Of a stretch of 64,000 nt of DNA, positions 11,717-24,650 are shown one piece after another. Every line of letters begins with the position of its first letter. The first letter of the stretch is position 1. Made by a program: the position numbers and the translations under genes. The notes under the pieces were generated by a model. The model made no database searches and had not been told where the DNA came from. It worked only from the letters and a program-made list of their open reading frames with translations. The DNA is from Morella rubra (lineage: Eukaryota; Streptophyta; Magnoliopsida; Fagales; Myricaceae): NCBI GenBank assembly GCA_003952965.2, contig CM025856.1:20491351-20555350 (forward strand). Direction: 5' to 3'.

Positions 11717-14700
11717 GTTGTGGCTATAACAGTTTTTTTCTTGCTATCTGTCGCCTATTATGCCTTTTTAGCCCCATTTATTGGAAAGGACATCTATGAA
11801 TATATAGCTCTTGGTGTTTATTCTGTATTGGTAAGCACAATACTAGAACTTTCTTTTTCCCTTCATACTTTTGTGATAGATATTTTTGCCTGTATCTCAT
11901 TTCTTGGTCATCATTTCAGGCACTCTCGGTATTCATTCTTTATGTTCGATGCACAGCTATTGATCCTGCTGATCCTGGAATTCTGCTTGAAGCTGACAAT
12001 ATATCTGCCTGTAAATCTCGCAGTGGTACAGAACTGCAAGGTTAGTACTCTTCGATGCATTTTGGTTCTTTCTTTCTTTAATTTCTATTTTCTAAGCAGA
12101 GGAGTATCGCACTTCAGATTCTTATCAAGGTCCACCAAACCATTTTAAGTTGATTTAATTATAAGCTTAATGGTTTTGATACACTCGGAAGTACTTATTG
12201 GACCATTCAATAAAGGAATAGCGATTGATGTTCCTGCAAACAAATTACCGCAATCACTACAGGGTGTCAAAAGTTTACCTGGAACCTCCTCGATATATCT
12301 AGCCTGCAATATTTTGGTAGTTTATAAGTTTAAGGTGCGGGGATCACCTTATGCCTTTGTTCTTTGCTATTTCTCATCGAAGCGGTGTGGTTTGTGATTT
12401 CTGTAATAGGGAATGGATCTTCTATTGAAGAACCCAGCAAGATAGGATTGAAGTATGGAGGAAAATATGATATGCATGGTTCGAGTTGTTGTTCAAAAAT
12501 TGGATGGTTCTTTTGTGGTTTTCTTGTGAAAGAAGATTGCTACAGAGATGATCTTGTACAGCAACAATCTGGCGACGAGGATGCTTTATTCTGCACATTG
12601 TGTAATGCTGAGGTACCCGCATTCTTACTCTTTACATAGACATTTCATGTGTCGAAATTCAGTAGTTAGATTCTTTAGTCTTTCAAAAACAGATTCTTTT
12701 TCACAATGCAAGTAGGTTCTTGGGTCTTTCAAAAACAGGTTTCAACCTATGCTTTTGTTTTGTAAGCGGTTGTTGTACTTTGTCCTAGAACAGGAGTGGC
12801 CATCTTTGTTGCATTATGTTTCATGGTGTTCTCGTTAGAGCCTTTAGTTAGTCTAACCTTCATTTACATATAAGACCATTATGGAGATATGATAGGAGGG
12901 TGACATCATGTTTTTTTTTTTTTTTATTTTTATTTTTTGTTGTAGGTACGCAAATTCAGCAAACATTGTAGAAGTTGTGACAAATGCGTTGATGGATTTG
13001 ATCATCATTGTCGGGTAAGGTCTAACAGTGTTCTAATCTCTGTTCTTGTCATCTCTGGCTTCATGAACTTTAAGCCCTTGAGTTATCCATGAAACTCTAG
13101 TTTGGTCCAAAAAGGACAGGTAGACAATTAAACTTTAGTTTAGATACATTCTATCTTCCACCTCACTGATAGGCAGGGAGCAGACTTGGCAAAGGTGACA
13201 TTCCTGGTTTTGCTAGTGTGTGTAACATCCTGCCTATATCTCTAGCTGTTGTGTTGACCATCTAAAAAATTATCTACAACTATGGTGCAGTGGTTGAATA
13301 ACTGTGTGGGGAGGAAAAATTATATGACATTCGTGTGCCTTATGGTAGCGAGCCTCATCTGGGTAAGTTTTGGAATAAGATTCTTGTTTGGATTTCTCAT
13401 TGTCTGTGGATTACGACTTGTGTCGTTGTGTTTAACTCCTCCGATCTGCGCTAAATTCATTCTATTGTGTTTGTTTGTTCACGTGCATATCAGCTTGTTG
13501 TTGAATGCGGGGTTGGCATTGCAGTGCTTGTACGATGCTTTGCTGATAAAAAGGGTACAGAGAATCAGATAGCTGACAAACTTGGTGCTGGATTTTCCCG
13601 ACCCCCTTTTGCAACTGTGGTGGTATGTTTGCTGCCTTGTTTGCCTTCAGATTTCCTCATAATTGCATTTAGTCAAACCGCAATTATAGAAGGAAAATAG
13701 GCTTGGCGGGTATTCACTTACATTTCAGATGACATTAAACTACTTTTATCCCTGGTGTGAGTTTTGTAGATTGTTATAATATAATACAATGGTGTTGCAA
13801 TTCATGTATTTATAGGCCTGTAGGAACCACCATGGTATGCCATCTATCATCCATACTGAAAAGAACCTCATTGGGATATCAGCCTGATTCTAGATTTCTT
13901 GCTGATTTTATAATCCCTGTATTGAAATTCTTCTTGGTTGGAAAAAATGGCGTGGAATCCGGAATAATCTCGTGTATAGATCTCTAATGTATTAGGTATT
14001 AAGTTCTTGGTCAGGGATTCTAGAACCGTGTAGAGTAAGCCTTACCTTTTAACTTCTTCCCAGATAGTCCTACCAGGTTCTACCAAAGCATAAGGTCTAA
14101 CTCTTGGATTCTGATCCCTGAACTGGTATATGGTTTGGCTGGTTTTGTCTCATATCTATGTTTCTTTAAAGGGTGCGTTCAGTAACCAAAATTTTGCCTC
14201 CAAAATTTTATCATCATTACAAAAATTTATCTCTCCTCACTTTTCATCAATTCTCACCAACTTTTTCACTTTTCACCAACTTTTTTACTCTCTCTCCTCA
14301 TTTTTTTCACAAACTTCTATACCCAAAATTTTAACAACCCTAAAATTTTGGCACTCAAACACAGCCTAATCTGCTTAGTGCATGCAGCGTTTCTTTATTA
14401 TAAAGCCAACAGAAGCAACCTTGCATTAGGATTTTCTTTTTGGGTATTGATCAGTGCATTCTTTTTGTCTGTTAAAGTTGCTTTTGCTTGAAATTTTTTC
14501 AAATTGCCTGTATTAACCCTACTTTCTCAGTTTGATTTTGGTACATTGCTGCTCGTCACTTATTTCTCTGGTCAATTATGTTAGTTTTTCATACTGGGCT
14601 GACAAAGAAATTGTGAAGTTTGACGCAATGTGAGCTTCATACTGATTACAGGCCTTATGCACAGCTGTTTCCTTTCTGGCCATTGTGCCTTTAGGAGAAC

Positions 14701-16146
14701 TACTCTGTTTCCACATGATTCTTATTCGAAAGGTGGGTTCCTTAAATGACCTACCCCTCTTCTCCACCTACTTACATATCCATATCATGAACCATTGTTG
14801 TTTTTGCTGCAGGGTATTACGACATATGAGTATGTTGTGGCCATGAGAACACAAAGCGAACCACCTGGACCGTCTCTAGAAGGTGGCGATCCACAAAGTC
14901 TGGGATCATCGCCAACTGGTTCAGCTGTGACGGCTGTAAGTGGCAAAAGCTCTCTTGGGATGGGCTTGCAATATAAAGGTACTTGGTGTACCCCTCCAAG
15001 AATCTTCATGGAACACCAGGTATTGCAGTCTTTATTTATCATAGAGAGGAGAGAGAGATCTAGGTTAACTCTTTTGACATAATTGGGAAAAAATTTCCCA
15101 GCTAAATTCTTAATTCAATATGCAGTAAATTAATAAGGAACAATTTGGTTAGCCTTAGGCATGCTGTCACATGAATTGTTGTGTTGTCCTCCTTCAGAAA
15201 AGTGAATTTTGTGCGAGACTGGATTATTTTATGGGTCTCTAATGAACAGGATGAAATTATACCACATTTGGAGCCGGGACGCCTACCATCCACCGTGGAT
15301 CCAGATGCAGTGCAGTCTTCTGATATGGCGAAAAAATTACCTCAGCGTCCAGTCCGAATCAGTGCGTGGAAACTTGCTCAACTGGATTCTAATGAGGCAA
15401 TTAAAGCGGGCGCAAAAGCCAGAGCATCATCATCTGTACTTCGTCCAATTAATTCTCGACATCATCCATATGATGGTGATCGTTTATCCAGCAGCAATGT
15501 GAGTGGAAGAAGCAGTCCAATCAGTACTGATCAAGTGTTTCACAATAGAAATGCTAGATCCGGGACATCAAGGTTATCTCCTTCGAAAAGCTCATATCCA
15601 CCCAGTCGTGCCAGCAAGGAAGATATCGAAGCATCCCACTATAGTATGAGTAACCTTAGCAGTCCTCAGCTCTCTAACATCACACCTTCGCCGTTGGAGG
15701 TGCAAACTGCACGTGGAGATCACTTCAATCCTATTTATCAATCTTCATCTAATCAATCTCCTTTGTCAACAAGAGGAAGTGAACGTAGTGAAAATGCAGT
15801 TCGTGAGCACGTATCACGAATGCCTATGAGAAATAACAACTTGGGTCTTGCAGAAACTACGAGAGCTTCAGTGTTCTGGGATCAAGAAGCTGGGCGTTTT
15901 GTTTCCTCATCTTCCAGAGGCGTCGGACCAGAGCTATCCTACACGGGTCAATCCATATTCTTTGGTGGTCCTGTAGTGAATGAACAACTGACCAGGGGGA
16001 CGAATAGAAACTCAGTGGCTGGTGGCCTGGATAGGGGTTCTGCCTCAAGTTATTATCAGCAAGGTAGATCACAAAGGGGTGGCCAGCTGCCTGTATTTGT
16101 TCCTAGTGACTCACGACCAAGCCAGTTCTCTTCTTCATTGCCTTGA
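11717..16146 (+). CDS. DHHC-type protein S-acyltransferase (PAT19-22 group), 5' exon lost in error-rich sequence
   Basis: An integral membrane enzyme that palmitoylates cysteines of target proteins at endomembranes or the plasma membrane. Visible exons are 11,717-11,830, 11,920-12,040, 12,410-12,612, 12,946-13,014, 13,291-13,362, 13,494-13,622, 14,652-14,732, 14,813-15,019 and 15,250-16,146. They sum to 631 codons including the stop. Exon 2 gives two hydrophobic segments ([20 protein letters not shown] and the next helix). Exon 3 carries the DPADPG motif. Exons 4-6 form the Cys-rich domain [20 protein letters not shown] with the catalytic DHHC before [11 protein letters not shown]. Exons 6-8 give the later membrane helices, and exon 9 the TTYEYV version of the TTxE motif. 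The ~300-residue Ser-rich tail (exon 10) with [13 protein letters not shown] is typical of the long plant PAT19-22 group. The start Met and about 15 residues fall in unreadable DNA before 11,717. Confidence 0.92.
12258..14978 (+). repeat. Left arm of a 2.7 kb near-perfect inverted repeat
   Basis: Pairs with the right arm at 19,595-22,308. Paired coordinates sum to about 34,564-34,572, so the axis lies near 17,285. Both introns and exons match almost base for base. The few differences are single-base indels in homopolymers plus about 8 bp inside the low-complexity MITE. Beyond 12,258 and 14,978 the left side stays clean while its partner continues as a garbled copy, so the arm ends mark changes in read quality rather than repeat boundaries. 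Confidence 0.9.
14171..14366. mobile_element. MITE in PAT intron (left copy)
   Basis: A 196 bp non-coding element in the intron before the TTxE exon. It has imperfect terminal inverted repeats: gggtgcgttcagtaacc at the left and the complement of the right end, ggctgtgtttgagtgcc, both followed by aaaatttt. The inside is T-rich with repeated caactttttcac units. TAA lies beside both ends (ttTAAagggt and gccTAAtct), which fits a Tourist/PIF-Harbinger-like insertion, although the TIR resembles some hAT MITEs too. The mirror copy at 20,206-20,393 is 8 bp shorter. Confidence 0.65.
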
Positions 16147-16959
16147 GCAAGCGGCCGATTTCTTTTACCAGACATTTAGAGCTAGAGCCCGGATTTTTTA
16201 TTTTTCTTGTTTCTAACTTAGTTCGACTTCATCTTGTTCTACCATTGTGTGCAGCTCTTGGATCTCTATGCCTTTTTAACCCTTTCATGCTGAGCGTTGA
16301 GGGCTTTAGTTTGTAACTATTATTGTCTCCATGTGCGTCGTGTTTGTCACGCTAATACACTGAATCTCGGATTTCTTAACCAAATGCATACATTGGTAGA
16401 TTAGTTACTGAAGATGATGCTATTTTAAAATGTTGATTGGTTTTTAATTTTTATTCTTTCCCTTGATTGCCTGGACGCCATGCCGTACGTTCTTCATAAG
16501 CGGACATGTGTTTTCCTCTTTCATAGGAATAGTAAGAAGTAAGAACTGAGGAAGGCAGGTAGCTCGGTGGTCGTGCTTTGCACATATAGCTGAAAGGGAT
16601 GGACTTCGTTGCTTCATTTGGTATATGGAAACCAACGTACATGGCTTTCTCCGTACTTTTGGGGAAGGGAAATAACGTACTTTTGGGGAAGGGAAATAAC
16701 GATGCTTTGCAGTAACAAGTTCCTCAACCTACTTACAGCCTACAAAAAAAAAACCTTACCCCCTGTTCTAGAGAGAGAGAGAAGAGAGGGCTCTGCCTTC
16801 TCTCTAGAACCTCCCAATCCATACTTCCAGCTCCCCCCCCACACGCACCTCCTCCACAAATCATTACCCTATTTGTTACTGTATCCCCTCTTTCCTCCCC
16901 TCCCCGGCTAGTATAGTTCCTCTGAACCAATACAAAGCCACTGCCCATCCCCCATTAAA
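16147..16959 (+). other. PAT 3' UTR and flank
   Basis: Clean AT-rich sequence after the PAT stop codon, with no further gene. It contains the 24-bp tandem duplication and, at 16,765-16,810, a hairpin-like stretch beginning gttctagagaga and ending tctctctagaac. Quality falls off from about 16,930, where C and A runs begin. Confidence 0.7.
16652..16699 (+). repeat. Exact 24-bp tandem duplication
   Basis: The unit cgtacttttggggaaggg followed by aaataa is present twice, at 16,652-16,675 and 16,676-16,699. It lies about 500 bp past the PAT stop codon, in clean sequence just before the error-rich tract. It may be genuine or a join artefact. Confidence 0.85.
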
Positions 16960-17879
16960 CACACAAAAAAAGGAACAGCAGAGGTGAAGCACGCAGGTCA
17001 AAGATCACAACTCGACGAAGCATAAATGAGCTAATATTCCTACGACAAAAGCACAGATCACCACTTACACCATCCTTTCTCCTCCTATACTTTTAGTCAA
17101 AAAAAAGGACCACGCACAACATCCATCGCCTCGTCACAAATTATTACAACCATTTGACATAGGACCACACGTCACACAAGTAGACTATCCTACGGACTTG
17201 CTTAATCTCAAGTCACCGCATCCGAGATATTTCCCTCCCCAACAAAGTCAACACACTGATTCTCACCTTACCCCACAAAATGAAGTAACAGAACGACAAA
17301 GAACCCATGATCGTACCCGCTCCTCCAATTACAAATGACTACCAGCATCGAACATACATACAAGTCAAACCAACCCCGCTACTCAGATAAGTGCCCCACA
17401 TCTAACGCTCCCCCCTCACCATGCCACACTTCCCTAAGCACTCTACCATCCTCAACTTAATTCCTCTCACAACCACAGCCACCCAACCACACACATCGTC
17501 CCGCTTAAACCTTGGAAAGAAAAAGACTGACACCCCACGTACCTCCCCACATCCCTGATCTCAGCAATCAAGGAAAGAAAAAAAGCTTTAAAAACCAATC
17601 ACATTTACAAAAATAGCATCACTCTGCATATACTAACGTCTACCAATGTATGAATCCTCTGCACTGCTCTTCAAAAGAATCCAACGAAAAATCACAGTGG
17701 ATTAGGAACAAACACGAACACAATGAGACATAAAATATTACCAAACATAAATCCTCTCTACCAGCAAGATGAAAGGGTAAAACCATAACATAAGCACTAT
17801 AATATGATTAAACATAATCCACTCCCAACGAAATAAAAAACCCCATCCCATAAAACATCACACAATAACACATATATCG
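16960..17879. other. Error-rich tract across the inverted-repeat axis (second fold-back)
   Basis: The A/C-rich, G-poor text begins abruptly after clean DNA. The axis calculated from the clean arms is near 17,285. The first part should be the PAT 3' flank and the second its reverse complement, but both are too damaged to align by eye. I saw no recognisable adapter sequence at the axis. The putative proteins here are meaningless. Confidence 0.65.
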
Positions 17880-19594
17880 AAAATCAAAAAAAATCCGGTC
17901 CTCCTAGCTCCCATAAAGTCTCGTAAAAGAAATCCCCTTCCGCTGTAAGACAATGAAAAAGCAGACCGTCCGTTCAGTGCCCTCACTAGCGAACAAATCA
18001 CCAAGGAACAGACTCTGGCAAACCCCCTATACTTACCCTGCTAAAATATATACCTCAACTATCTCTGCAACCACGGCCACAACCCATCCAGCCACCAAGC
18101 ACCAAACTGAAGTTTCTATTTCTCCCCCTGGTCAAGTTGCCCTCCTCCTAGTTCCAAACTAACCCCCAGGAAGACAAACCCAGTAACCAAAAAACAAAGA
18201 TCAAACACTATATACACGCGAACAACAACCATTAGCCCTAACACGTTCCTTCCTGACAGCTAATCACCCCACAGCCCCTTCACCGCCACAATACCACATA
18301 CTCTAGGTCCGACTCCTCTGAAGAGAAGAAACACGTACCAAACAAAACGCCACATTCCTTTAATCCCAAGAACACATAAGCTCTCCCCCGTACACGTTCA
18401 TCGCCAAACCCAAGTTATTATCTCTACATACATCGAGATCTTTCCGATACCTGCCTCCGAACTGACATTTCAACACTCCACTCTCTCCTTTTGGAACAAA
18501 AGCAGATTTCATTAGCATGAAAAGCTCATAAATAGGAAATCAAGTCAGCAATCTCACACCTTCAGCTTTCAACCTCCAACCAGCACACGGCGTATTATGT
18601 TGAGATCTCAACACTAACTAAGGACCCCAAACTCAACAAACCTAACACACATATGGTATGCTCTCATATCTTCCTGCTGCAGACCTGGCTGGATATAGGC
18701 TTTTCGACCAGAGCTAACCCTATGTCCCGAATCTAGCATTCTATTGATACACTTGATCAATACTGATTGACGTTCTTCCACTCACATTGCCTCTGCTGGA
18801 AAAACGCATCACATCTCAAAGATATGTCGAAATTAAATTGACGAAGGTAACAGAATGAATGAGCTCAGCCACTATGCTTGCACCCCCTCTTAATTGCCTC
18901 ACATTAAAATCCATTAGCAAGTTCCACGCACCTGATTCGAACTGGAAGACACATTGAAGTAATTTGTATCTCCATCAGTCAGAAGGCGACCTTGCACTGC
19001 ATCGGATCACGGTGCCCGATGTAGCGTCCTGCTCACAATGTGGACAACCTATAATTTCATCCACTGGTCTCCACATTAGAGACCCCACTAAACAATATCC
19101 AGTCTTTCGCCACACCCACAAACATTCAACTTCCCTTATCCCTCAATGAGAGAGCACAACACAAAACAATCCTCCCAATGCTATAATTACCCACACCATG
19201 CCTATCCACCAGACCTCCAATAAACCCCAAATATAGATTCCTTCAATTAAACGTACGTGCGAGTAGTTGAGTTTCAACAAGCCGACACCATCAAAACCAC
19301 ACTTACCCTAACCACATACCCTTAACGATCTACCGAACTACCAGGCACACAACACACCACACACAAACACTTTCTTTCCCAGACACACATTGGACGCCTC
19401 CACAAAGACAACCTATACTCACAACTAGAAAATCTTCCTATCTACCCCTCCCATACCTACAAAAAACACGCCATATCTGCACACAATAAAACCCTGAAGT
19501 TGTTCCAACAAATCGAATCATCTTTGATCCTTAACCATACACAGTCACATCTCAAGTTCCAGCCCATCACGCCACAAATCCAAGCCAGCAGACA
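17880..19594 (-). other. Garbled reverse complement of PAT last exons and 3' UTR (pass 3)
   Basis: Compared with the complement of 14,980-16,220, the match is clear through the errors. At about 17,890-17,935 both have aaatccgg, tagctc and gtaaaagaaatc. Near 18,112 both have gtttctatt then ccccctggtca. At 18,690-18,800 both have tggatata, gcttttcga, tgtcccg, atctagcatt, tactgattg and cttccactcacattgc. At 18,888-18,945 both have ttaattgcctca and agttccacgca. It therefore joins the clean inverted copy without a break and shows that the PAT duplicate extends as far as the original gene. Confidence 0.85.
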
Positions 19595-22308
19595 TTTATA
19601 TTGCAAGCCCATCCCAAGAGAGCTTTTGCCACTTACAGCCGTCACAGCTGAACCAGTTGGCGATGATCCCAGACTTTGTGGATCGCCACCTTCTAGAGAC
19701 GGTCCAGGTGGTTCGCTTTGTGTTCTCATGGCCACAACATACTCATATGTCGTAATACCCTGCAGCAAAAACAACAATGGTTCATGATATGGATATGTAA
19801 GTAGGTGGAGAAGAGGGGTAGGTCATTTAAGGAACCCACCTTTCGAATAAGAATCATGTGGAAACAGAGTAGTTCTCCTAAAGGCACAATGGCCAGAAAG
19901 GAAACAGCTGTGCATAAGGCCTGTAATCAGTATGAAGCTCACATTGCGTCAAACTTCACAATTTCTTTGTCAGCCCAGTATGAAAAACTAACATAATTGA
20001 CCAGAGAAATAAGTGACGAGCAGCAATGTACCAAAATCAAACTGAGAAAGTAGGGTTAATACAGGCAATTTGAAAAAATTTCAAGCAAAAGCAACTTTAA
20101 CAGACAAAAAGAATGCACTGATCAATACCCAAAAAGAAAATCCTAATGCAAGGTTGCTTCTGTTGGCTTTATAATAAAGAAACGCTGCATGCACTAAGCA
20201 GATTAGGCTGTGTTTGAGTGCCAAAATTTTAGGTTGTTAAAATTTTGGGTATAGAAGTTGTGAAAAAAAGGAAGAGAGTAAAAAAGTTGGTGAAAAAGTG
20301 AAAAAGTTGAGAATTGATGAAAATGAGGAGAATATAAATTTTTGTAATGATGACAAAATTTTGGAGCCAAAATTTTGGTTACTGAACGCACCCTTTAAAG
20401 AAACATAGATATGAGACAAAACCAGCCAAACCATATACCAGTTCAGGGATCAGAATCCAAGAGTTAGACCTTATGCTTTGGTAGAACCTGGTAGGACTAT
20501 CTGGGAAGAAGTTAAAAGGTAAGGCTTACTCTACACGGTTCTAGAATCCCTGACCAAGAACTTAATACCTAATACATTAGAGATCTATACACGAGATTAT
20601 TCCGGATTCCACGCCATTTTTTCCAACCAAGAAGAATTTCAATACAGGGATTATAAAATCAGCAAGAAATCTAGAATCAGGCTGATATCCCAATGAGGTT
20701 CTTTTCAGTATGGATGATAGATGGCATACCATGGTGGTTCCTACAGGCCTATAAATACATGAATTGCAACACCATTGTATTATATTATAACAATCTACAA
20801 AACTCACACCAGGGATAAAAGTAGTTTAATGTCATCTGAAATGTAAGTGAATACCCGCCAAGCCTATTTTCCTTCTATAATTGCGGTTTGACTAAATGCA
20901 ATTATGAGGAAATCTGAAGGCAAACAAGGCAGCAAACATACCACCACAGTTGCAAAAGGGGGTCGGGAAAATCCAGCACCAAGTTTGTCAGCTATCTGAT
21001 TCTCTGTACCCTTTTTATCAGCAAAGCATCGTACAAGCACTGCAATGCCAACCCCGCATTCAACAACAAGCTGATATGCACGTGAACAAACAAACACAAT
21101 AGAATGAATTTAGCGCAGATCGGAGGAGTTAAACACAACGACACAAGTCGTAATCCACAGACAATGAGAAATCCAAACAAGAATCTTATTCCAAAACTTA
21201 CCCAGATGAGGCTCGCTACCATAAGGCACACGAATGTCATATAATTTTTCCTCCCCACACAGTTATTCAACCACTGCACCATAGTTGTAGATAATTTTTT
21301 AGATGGTCAACACAACAGCTAGAGATATAGGCAGGATGTTACACACACTAGCAAAACCAGGAATGTCACCTTTGCCAAGTCTGCTCCCTGCCTATCAGTG
21401 AGGTGGAAGATAGAATGTATCTAAACTAAAGTTTAATTGTCTACCTGTCCTTTTTGGACCAAACTAGAGTTTCATGGATAACTCAAGGGCTTAAAGTTCA
21501 TGAAGCCAGAGATGACAAGAACAGAGATTAGAACACTGTTAGACCTTACCCGACAATGATGATCAAATCCATCAACGCATTTGTCACAACTTCTACAATG
21601 TTTGCTGAATTTGCGTACCTACAACAAAAAATAAAAATAAAAAAAAAAAAAAAACATGATGTCACCCTCCTATCATATCTCCATAATGGTCTTATATGTA
21701 AATGAAGGTTAGACTAACTAAAGGCTCTAACGAGAAGCACCATGAAACATAATGCAACAAAGATGGCCACTCCTGTTCTAGGACAAAGTACAACAACCGC
21801 TTACAAAACAAAAGCATAGGTTGAAACCTGTTTTTGAAAGACCCAAGAACCTACTTGCATTGTGAAAAAGAATCTGTTTTTGAAAGACTAAAGAATCTAA
21901 CTACTGAATTTCGACACATGAAATGTCTATGTAAAGAGTAAGAATGCGGGTACCTCAGCATTACACAATGTGCAGAATAAAGCATCCTCGTCGCCAGATT
22001 GTTGCTGTACAAGATCATCTCTGTAGCAATCTTCTTTCACAAGAAAACCACAAAAGAACCATCCAATTTTTGAACAACAACTCGAACCATGCATATCATA
22101 TTTTCCTCCATACTTCAATCCTATCTTGCTGGGTTCTTCAATAGAAGATCCATTCCCTATTACAGAAATCACAAACCACACCGCTTCGATGAGAAATAGC
22201 AAAGAACAAAGGCATAAGGTGATCCCCGCACCTTAAACTTATAAACTACCAAAATATTGCAGGCTAGATATATCGAGGAGGTTCCAGGTAAACTTTTGAC
22301 ACCCTGTA
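19595..22308 (-). pseudogene. Inverted partial copy of the PAT gene (right arm; probable assembly duplicate)
   Basis: This is the reverse complement of 12,258-14,978. Exons correspond to about 19,595-19,758 (TTYEYV exon, cut short), 19,840-19,920, 20,942-21,070, 21,202-21,273 ([11 protein letters not shown]), 21,550-21,618 (DHHC) and 21,954-22,156. The coding exons are unchanged from the left copy, so nothing suggests relaxed selection or age. The two ends lose identity exactly where sequence quality drops, and the garbled text beyond each end continues the same gene. I call it a copy created in assembly. A very recent real inverted duplication is the alternative, but it would not explain the garbled continuation. 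Confidence 0.8.
20206..20393. mobile_element. MITE in PAT intron (right copy)
   Basis: Mirror image of the element at 14,171-14,366, from ggctgtgtttgagtgcc to ggttactgaacgcaccc. It is 188 bp against 196 bp; the differences are in the poly-T and CT-rich part. This element holds most of the differences between the two arms, which fits polishing or allele-level noise in low-complexity DNA. Confidence 0.65.
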
Positions 22309-24650
22309 TATGCATCTCCCACAGCCCCAATTCGCGTTAATATTGCATCTGCAACACTTAGGCGCTACACTCCATATCGCACCCATTCTAAGTAATTCGA
22401 GCATAGGTACCAAAATCTAAAAGTCAACTTTCCCCCAGTCGAAGCGTAGCCATAAATAAACCCATATCAAACGTCCCATATATAACATTAAATCAACATC
22501 CCAAGAATAGTTTGTGACCTTGCACTAAGCACATCCTAACACTCACCAGCCCACATATCTCCTACTTGCTATATTAGGACCAATAATATCACACAACACT
22601 TCAACAGACAAGAACCAAACACAAATCCCAATCACCACCGATAACAAGCGCCACCATCAACAACCCTCTAACATCACACCCACACAAACTCAAACATAAT
22701 CCCACTACAAACACCTACTCACATCTACTAACCCTATCACAACCTCAGCCTAACACCCATTCACAGCCCAGTATATTTACAGTCCAAACAGCTCACGACC
22801 ATACACTCACCCCAGGATCAACATCCAGCACACCATCCAATATCCCTTCACCCTCCAAATCGAACCAATACACAGCAACAGAACAACGCCCATCTCCCGC
22901 GCAAATACCCAAAAATCCCCACCCTCACTCACACGACTAACCCCGCACCAAACTAAACACCATCACACGCTAGCAACAGAGACACCCTAAGGCTGACAAC
23001 ATGATGACCAACGAACCCAATACAAACATGATAACCCAAGCACCAACGCAACACTATCTACTCCACCCAAAAGATCAACACATCGCCAACCCCACTCGCG
23101 AAAACAAGAAATCCAGACCTCATACACTCCCCTCCGATCCATGCTCTAACCCATAACAGAATAAATCAACCACAAGAACCCATACCCAACACTACCCCTT
23201 ATCATCAACGCATTACCACTCCTCTCCCCACATACAAAGCTAAGGTGCGCTTAACAAAGAGCCACCACACCAACACTTACAAGCTCTGCATCACCACAGA
23301 ACACCTTACGCAACAAGAAAAAAAACTGTTACTCACCGATCCCAAACACAAACCCCACTGATAAGCACGACACGAACGCGAGACCAAAAAACACCAGGCA
23401 CCACCGAACTCACCCCCACCCTGATACCTACAAACAATGTCCGCATCAACCACCAGAAAGGTGACAACAACAGCAAACAACCCATAACTTACAAATACCA
23501 CACGTATAACACATATACACCACCATCAACAATAAGGATAAAAAAAAACACCACAAAATCACAATACACCCCCAAAATAGACCCCAAACCCAACCCCAAA
23601 ACTCCTTAAATTACAAAGAAAACAGTGCCAACCCCTCCCCACAGCACTTAGAGACATACCAACATACCACCCGCCAAAATATGTCACTCACTCCCCTACT
23701 TTCTGCCTCTACAACCACCAACACCCGAAAACACACACCAACTACAGACCCTCTCCAAACAACACAAACAGCGAATAACACGACACCATACTTCAGCACT
23801 GACTACCACCCAGACAATATCACCGGACACGGCACTTTAATCATGACATAAATTCTAGGACCTATTAAGATTCCTCTCTTCTATTTTCCTTTTTTCCCGT
23901 TTCCACGAACAAGCCACGTAAAAAGCAACAGAACACAACCACAACGACCGAACCCACACACAATCTTTATCAACCTTTACCAGAAAACGGATTATCAAAC
24001 CACTCCACCAGCAACAACCACAATGCCTCACAACCACTAATACCCCCACCTACAACAACTCACCACACTGTCCCAATTATGCCAAAAACCCATGAGAACT
24101 TTGCGCACAAACCGGAGACGAGAGAACAAACAAAGACGGCAGTTCCACAGAACAATGCGTGGCGAACAGCAACAATCGCGAGACCCAACAAATACCATAA
24201 ATCGAAATCTGACCACAAAGCAAAAACGAAACACTTATGAATGGTGTTCTCCATGCAAAGAATAACTCCGCCCTGTAGCCACTCACCAAGGGGAACAAAA
24301 CAACCACACTTTTCCGAACAAAGGATTAACAACATCAACAAAGTACTATAGAGCACTTCAACACGTCGTGACCGGTAGTTGCCCACTTCCCATCGGCGGC
24401 CCAGCCATCACCCTAATAACGTCCAAAATCCCGTCACAGAAGCCCACAACTTAAAAGAAAAAACTAACCACCCTCAAACTCACCGCAGCACCAGACATGT
24501 TCACAACTCCCACTTGGATTCGGCAGCCACCCTGTAACCAAAAGAACTGCCGTCCACGCATGAGCGACCTCTTATAAAACTATCTTTTATCTTTTATTAT
24601 TATTATTTAATCACCCAAAATTACAGCAAAAATACCAAATATTTGCAGCA
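22309..24650. other. Garbled continuation of PAT 5' region and upstream DNA (pass 3)
   Basis: Directly after the clean arm, the text still follows the complement of the PAT intron at 12,200-12,257 with heavy errors (attcgcgttaat against attgcggtaat, then tctgcaac against ttgcaggaac). At 24,270-24,580 it matches 1,960-2,250 of this window. It is A/C-rich and G-poor throughout. No gene can be modelled, and apparent small proteins are translation of noise. Confidence 0.75.

Noticed and set aside
12041-12409. Extra PAT exon reading [11 protein letters not shown] near 12,100
   Set aside because: Exon 3 (ending CAA G) joins exon 4 at 12,410 in frame as G-N-G-S-S, as expected for the family. Including the extra piece would break the reading frame unless other splice sites were added.
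11717-22156. Two functional tandem-inverted PAT genes
   Set aside because: The second copy continues as garbled text beyond the clean arm, and the arms are otherwise near-identical including introns. An assembly duplicate is simpler.
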